DNA of 64,000 nucleotides, taken from Candidatus Methylobacter oryzae (GTDB lineage Bacteria > Pseudomonadota > Gammaproteobacteria > Methylococcales > Methylomonadaceae). Shown here piece by piece: positions 62,741 to 64,000 of the stretch. Both the position numbers and the translations under genes were made by a program. Position 1 is the first letter of the stretch. Every line of letters starts with the position of its first letter. The notes beneath the pieces were generated by a model that saw only the letters and a program-made list of their open reading frames with translations, was not told the origin of the DNA and searched no databases. The DNA is taken from positions 1-64,000 of the forward strand of contig NZ_RYFG02000112.1 of assembly GCF_003994235.2 (NCBI RefSeq), in the 5' to 3' direction.

Positions 62741-63580
62741 ATGCGATTAATTTTAATTAAACTTTTACTTATCTGTTGTTTAGGCCTGTCTCTTCAAGGC
62801 TGTGAGACGCTTAAAGGCCTGACTTCCGGCGATTCCGATACGACAGACGAATATGCCGACTGGAATGCTGAAAAATTTCGAAAAGAAGCCAAAACCGCAT
62901 TGGATAGCGCCAATTACGACAAGGCAATCAAGCTCTACGAAGCACTCGAATCGCGTTATCCTTTTGGCGATGAATCGGCTCAAAACCAGCTGGATGTTGC
63001 TTACGCTTATTACAAAAACGCCGATCCGGAAGCCGCAATCGCTGCTGCGGACCGTTTTATCAAAACCAATCCACGCAGTTCCAGCGTCGATTACGCTTAT
63101 TACTTAAAAGGCCTGATTAATTACAATCGCGGCATAGGCTTTATCGACCGCTTCCTGCCTACCGATACGTCGCAACGCGACCCGGGAAATGCACGTGACG
63201 CCTACGATAATTTCGCCGAACTGATTCGCCGGTTTCCCGCCAGCAAATACGTGCCCGATGCCCAACTGCGCATGATTGCGCTTAAAAACAACTTGGCGAT
63301 GTATGAAGTCCATGTCGCCCGCTACTATATGAAACGGAAAGCCTATGTAGCTGCCGTCAACCGGGCGTCGACCGTACTTGATAAATACCAGCGCACCCCT
63401 GCCGTCCCCTTTGCCTTGCAAATCATGCAGGAAGCCTACACGAAGCTTGATTTGCCGGATCTTGCCAAAGATACCGCCCGAGTCTACGACCTAAACTACC
63501 CGAACGGTCCGCCGGTACCCGAACATAAAGATTCGACCTTTTCGCACAAGGTTTGGGATTTTATTGGTTTAGAAAAATAG
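62741..63580 (+). CDS. bamD: outer-membrane assembly lipoprotein BamD
   Basis: A 279-residue lipoprotein: lipobox LQGC with lipidated Cys21, and five TPR repeats (for example NYDKAIKLYEALESRYPFGD, and YYKNADPEAAIAAADRFI). An essential partner of BamA for beta-barrel insertion. The conserved RDPGNARDAYDNFAELIRRF helix is present. It is usually followed by other genes; here it is followed by a repeat-rich gap and the convergent priA. Confidence 0.95.
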   Translation: MRLILIKLLLICCLGLSLQGCETLKGLTSGDSDTTDEYADWNAEKFRKEAKTALDSANYDKAIKLYEALESRYPFGDESAQNQLDVAYAYYKNADPEAAIAAADRFIKTNPRSSSVDYAYYLKGLINYNRGIGFIDRFLPTDTSQRDPGNARDAYDNFAELIRRFPASKYVPDAQLRMIALKNNLAMYEVHVARYYMKRKAYVAAVNRASTVLDKYQRTPAVPFALQIMQEAYTKLDLPDLAKDTARVYDLNYPNGPPVPEHKDSTFSHKVWDFIGLEK

Positions 63581-63834
63581 ACTGTGTTACATGCTGTCCA
63601 CGAAAGACACAAAAAGCACGAAAAAGTTTTATCCTAAAAATCTCACGCCGCCTATTTGGCAAGCATTCCAACCCCCCCCTTTGACCAAGCGTTTTAAGCG
63701 CAGTCAAAGGGCTCAGAGCAACCTGAATTTTGGAGTGCTCAACTATCTCAGTTATTACAGAATGCACTCTTTATGAGCCTTGACCTTACGCAGCCTCCAA
63801 CTCCCCATTCTTATTTTTCGTGGACAAACAAACC
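63581..63834. other. intergenic region bamD-priA
   Basis: A 254-bp gap. It has a CACGAAAGACAC-type string (about 63599-63625) akin to dispersed sequences near 47437, and an inverted repeat CCTTTGAC (63678-63685) / GTCAAAGG (63703-63710) with a possible inner GCG/CGC pair. It may end bamD or priA. No gene is seen. Confidence 0.5.
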
Positions 63835-64000
63835 TCAATACAAATCCACCGGATCGACATCCAGCGACCAGCGCACTTTTTTCGCTTGCTTGAGCTTTTC
63901 GATAAGCGGCATCAGCACGTCAAGCAAGGCATGAAGTTCAGGCCGCTTACCGCTCTGAAACAACAATTGATACCGGTAAAGCCCGGCGCGCCTGGCCATC
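63835..64000 (-). CDS. priA: primosomal helicase PriA, C-terminus (partial)
   Basis: The minus strand, open to the window edge, encodes 54 residues and stop TGA at 63837-63835. It reads ARRAGLYRYQLLFQSGKR early and ends VRWSLDVDPVDLY. The RWSLDVDP ending is characteristic of PriA, the replication-restart helicase. The start lies outside the window. Confidence 0.9.
   Translation of the reverse strand, partial: MARRAGLYRYQLLFQSGKRPELHALLDVLMPLIEKLKQAKKVRWSLDVDPVDLY

Overview
The window reads as a chromosomal segment of a gammaproteobacterium. The evidence is the division/cell-wall (dcw) cluster running from mraZ to lpxC, the lpoA-yraN-diaA-dolP block, ClpB with a heat-shock promoter, and PhoB/PhoR. 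The bidirectional HoxFUYH hydrogenase and the overall gene flavour suggest a type I methanotroph (Methylococcales, Methylobacter-like). That placement is inference: no methane-oxidation gene is in the window.

Layout. 0-2.3 kb is an accessory edge: a gene tail, a DUF4062 protein, a DUF4160/DUF2442 pair and a rhodanese lipoprotein. 2.5-7.4 kb holds clpB and phoBR on the minus strand. 7.7-11.9 kb holds a PhnD-like binding protein and a large HAMP-GAF-PAS-GGDEF-EAL protein. 12-15.4 kb holds four exported proteins of unclear role. 15.4-20.8 kb is the hoxFUYHW operon (minus). 20.9-40.7 kb is dciA and then the whole dcw cluster on the minus strand: mraZ, rsmH, ftsL, ftsI, murE, murF, mraY, murD, ftsW, murG, murC, murB, ddl, ftsQ, ftsA, ftsZ, lpxC. 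It is driven by a recognisable promoter overlapped by MraZ boxes. 41.1-41.4 kb is RNase P RNA. 41.5-47.4 kb holds rsmI and, divergently, lpoA-yraN-diaA-dolP plus a FAD-linked oxidase. 47.5-56.1 kb holds a flavin reductase, nadC, a DUF1631 protein, ampD and the ribF, ileS, lspA group. 56.2-60.8 kb holds a small alanine-zipper lipoprotein, an L,D-transpeptidase, phosphoglucomutase, an unknown protein and a ZIP metal transporter. 60.8-64 kb holds pgeF, rluD, bamD and the 3' end of priA.

The most unusual signal is a set of short interspersed repeats whose unit lengths are multiples of three and which lie in frame inside conserved, even essential, genes. Family 1 (54 bp, 18 codons) has four copies: two in tandem at the N-terminus of PgeF, one at the lspA stop codon and one between genes. 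Its stem-loop shows compensatory base changes between copies. Family 2 (51 bp, or 102 bp in a long form) lies in frame in MurE and the DolP-like lipoprotein, as a triple array inside the GGDEF domain, and as the C-terminus of HoxF. Degenerate copies lie beside murD and rluD. Family 3 (48 bp) forms a triple in-frame array at the MurB N-terminus and a composite copy between ampD and lspA. Families 2 and 3 look modular and nested. Together they resemble protein-coding palindromic elements such as those of Rickettsia, but with sequences I do not recognise from a described family.
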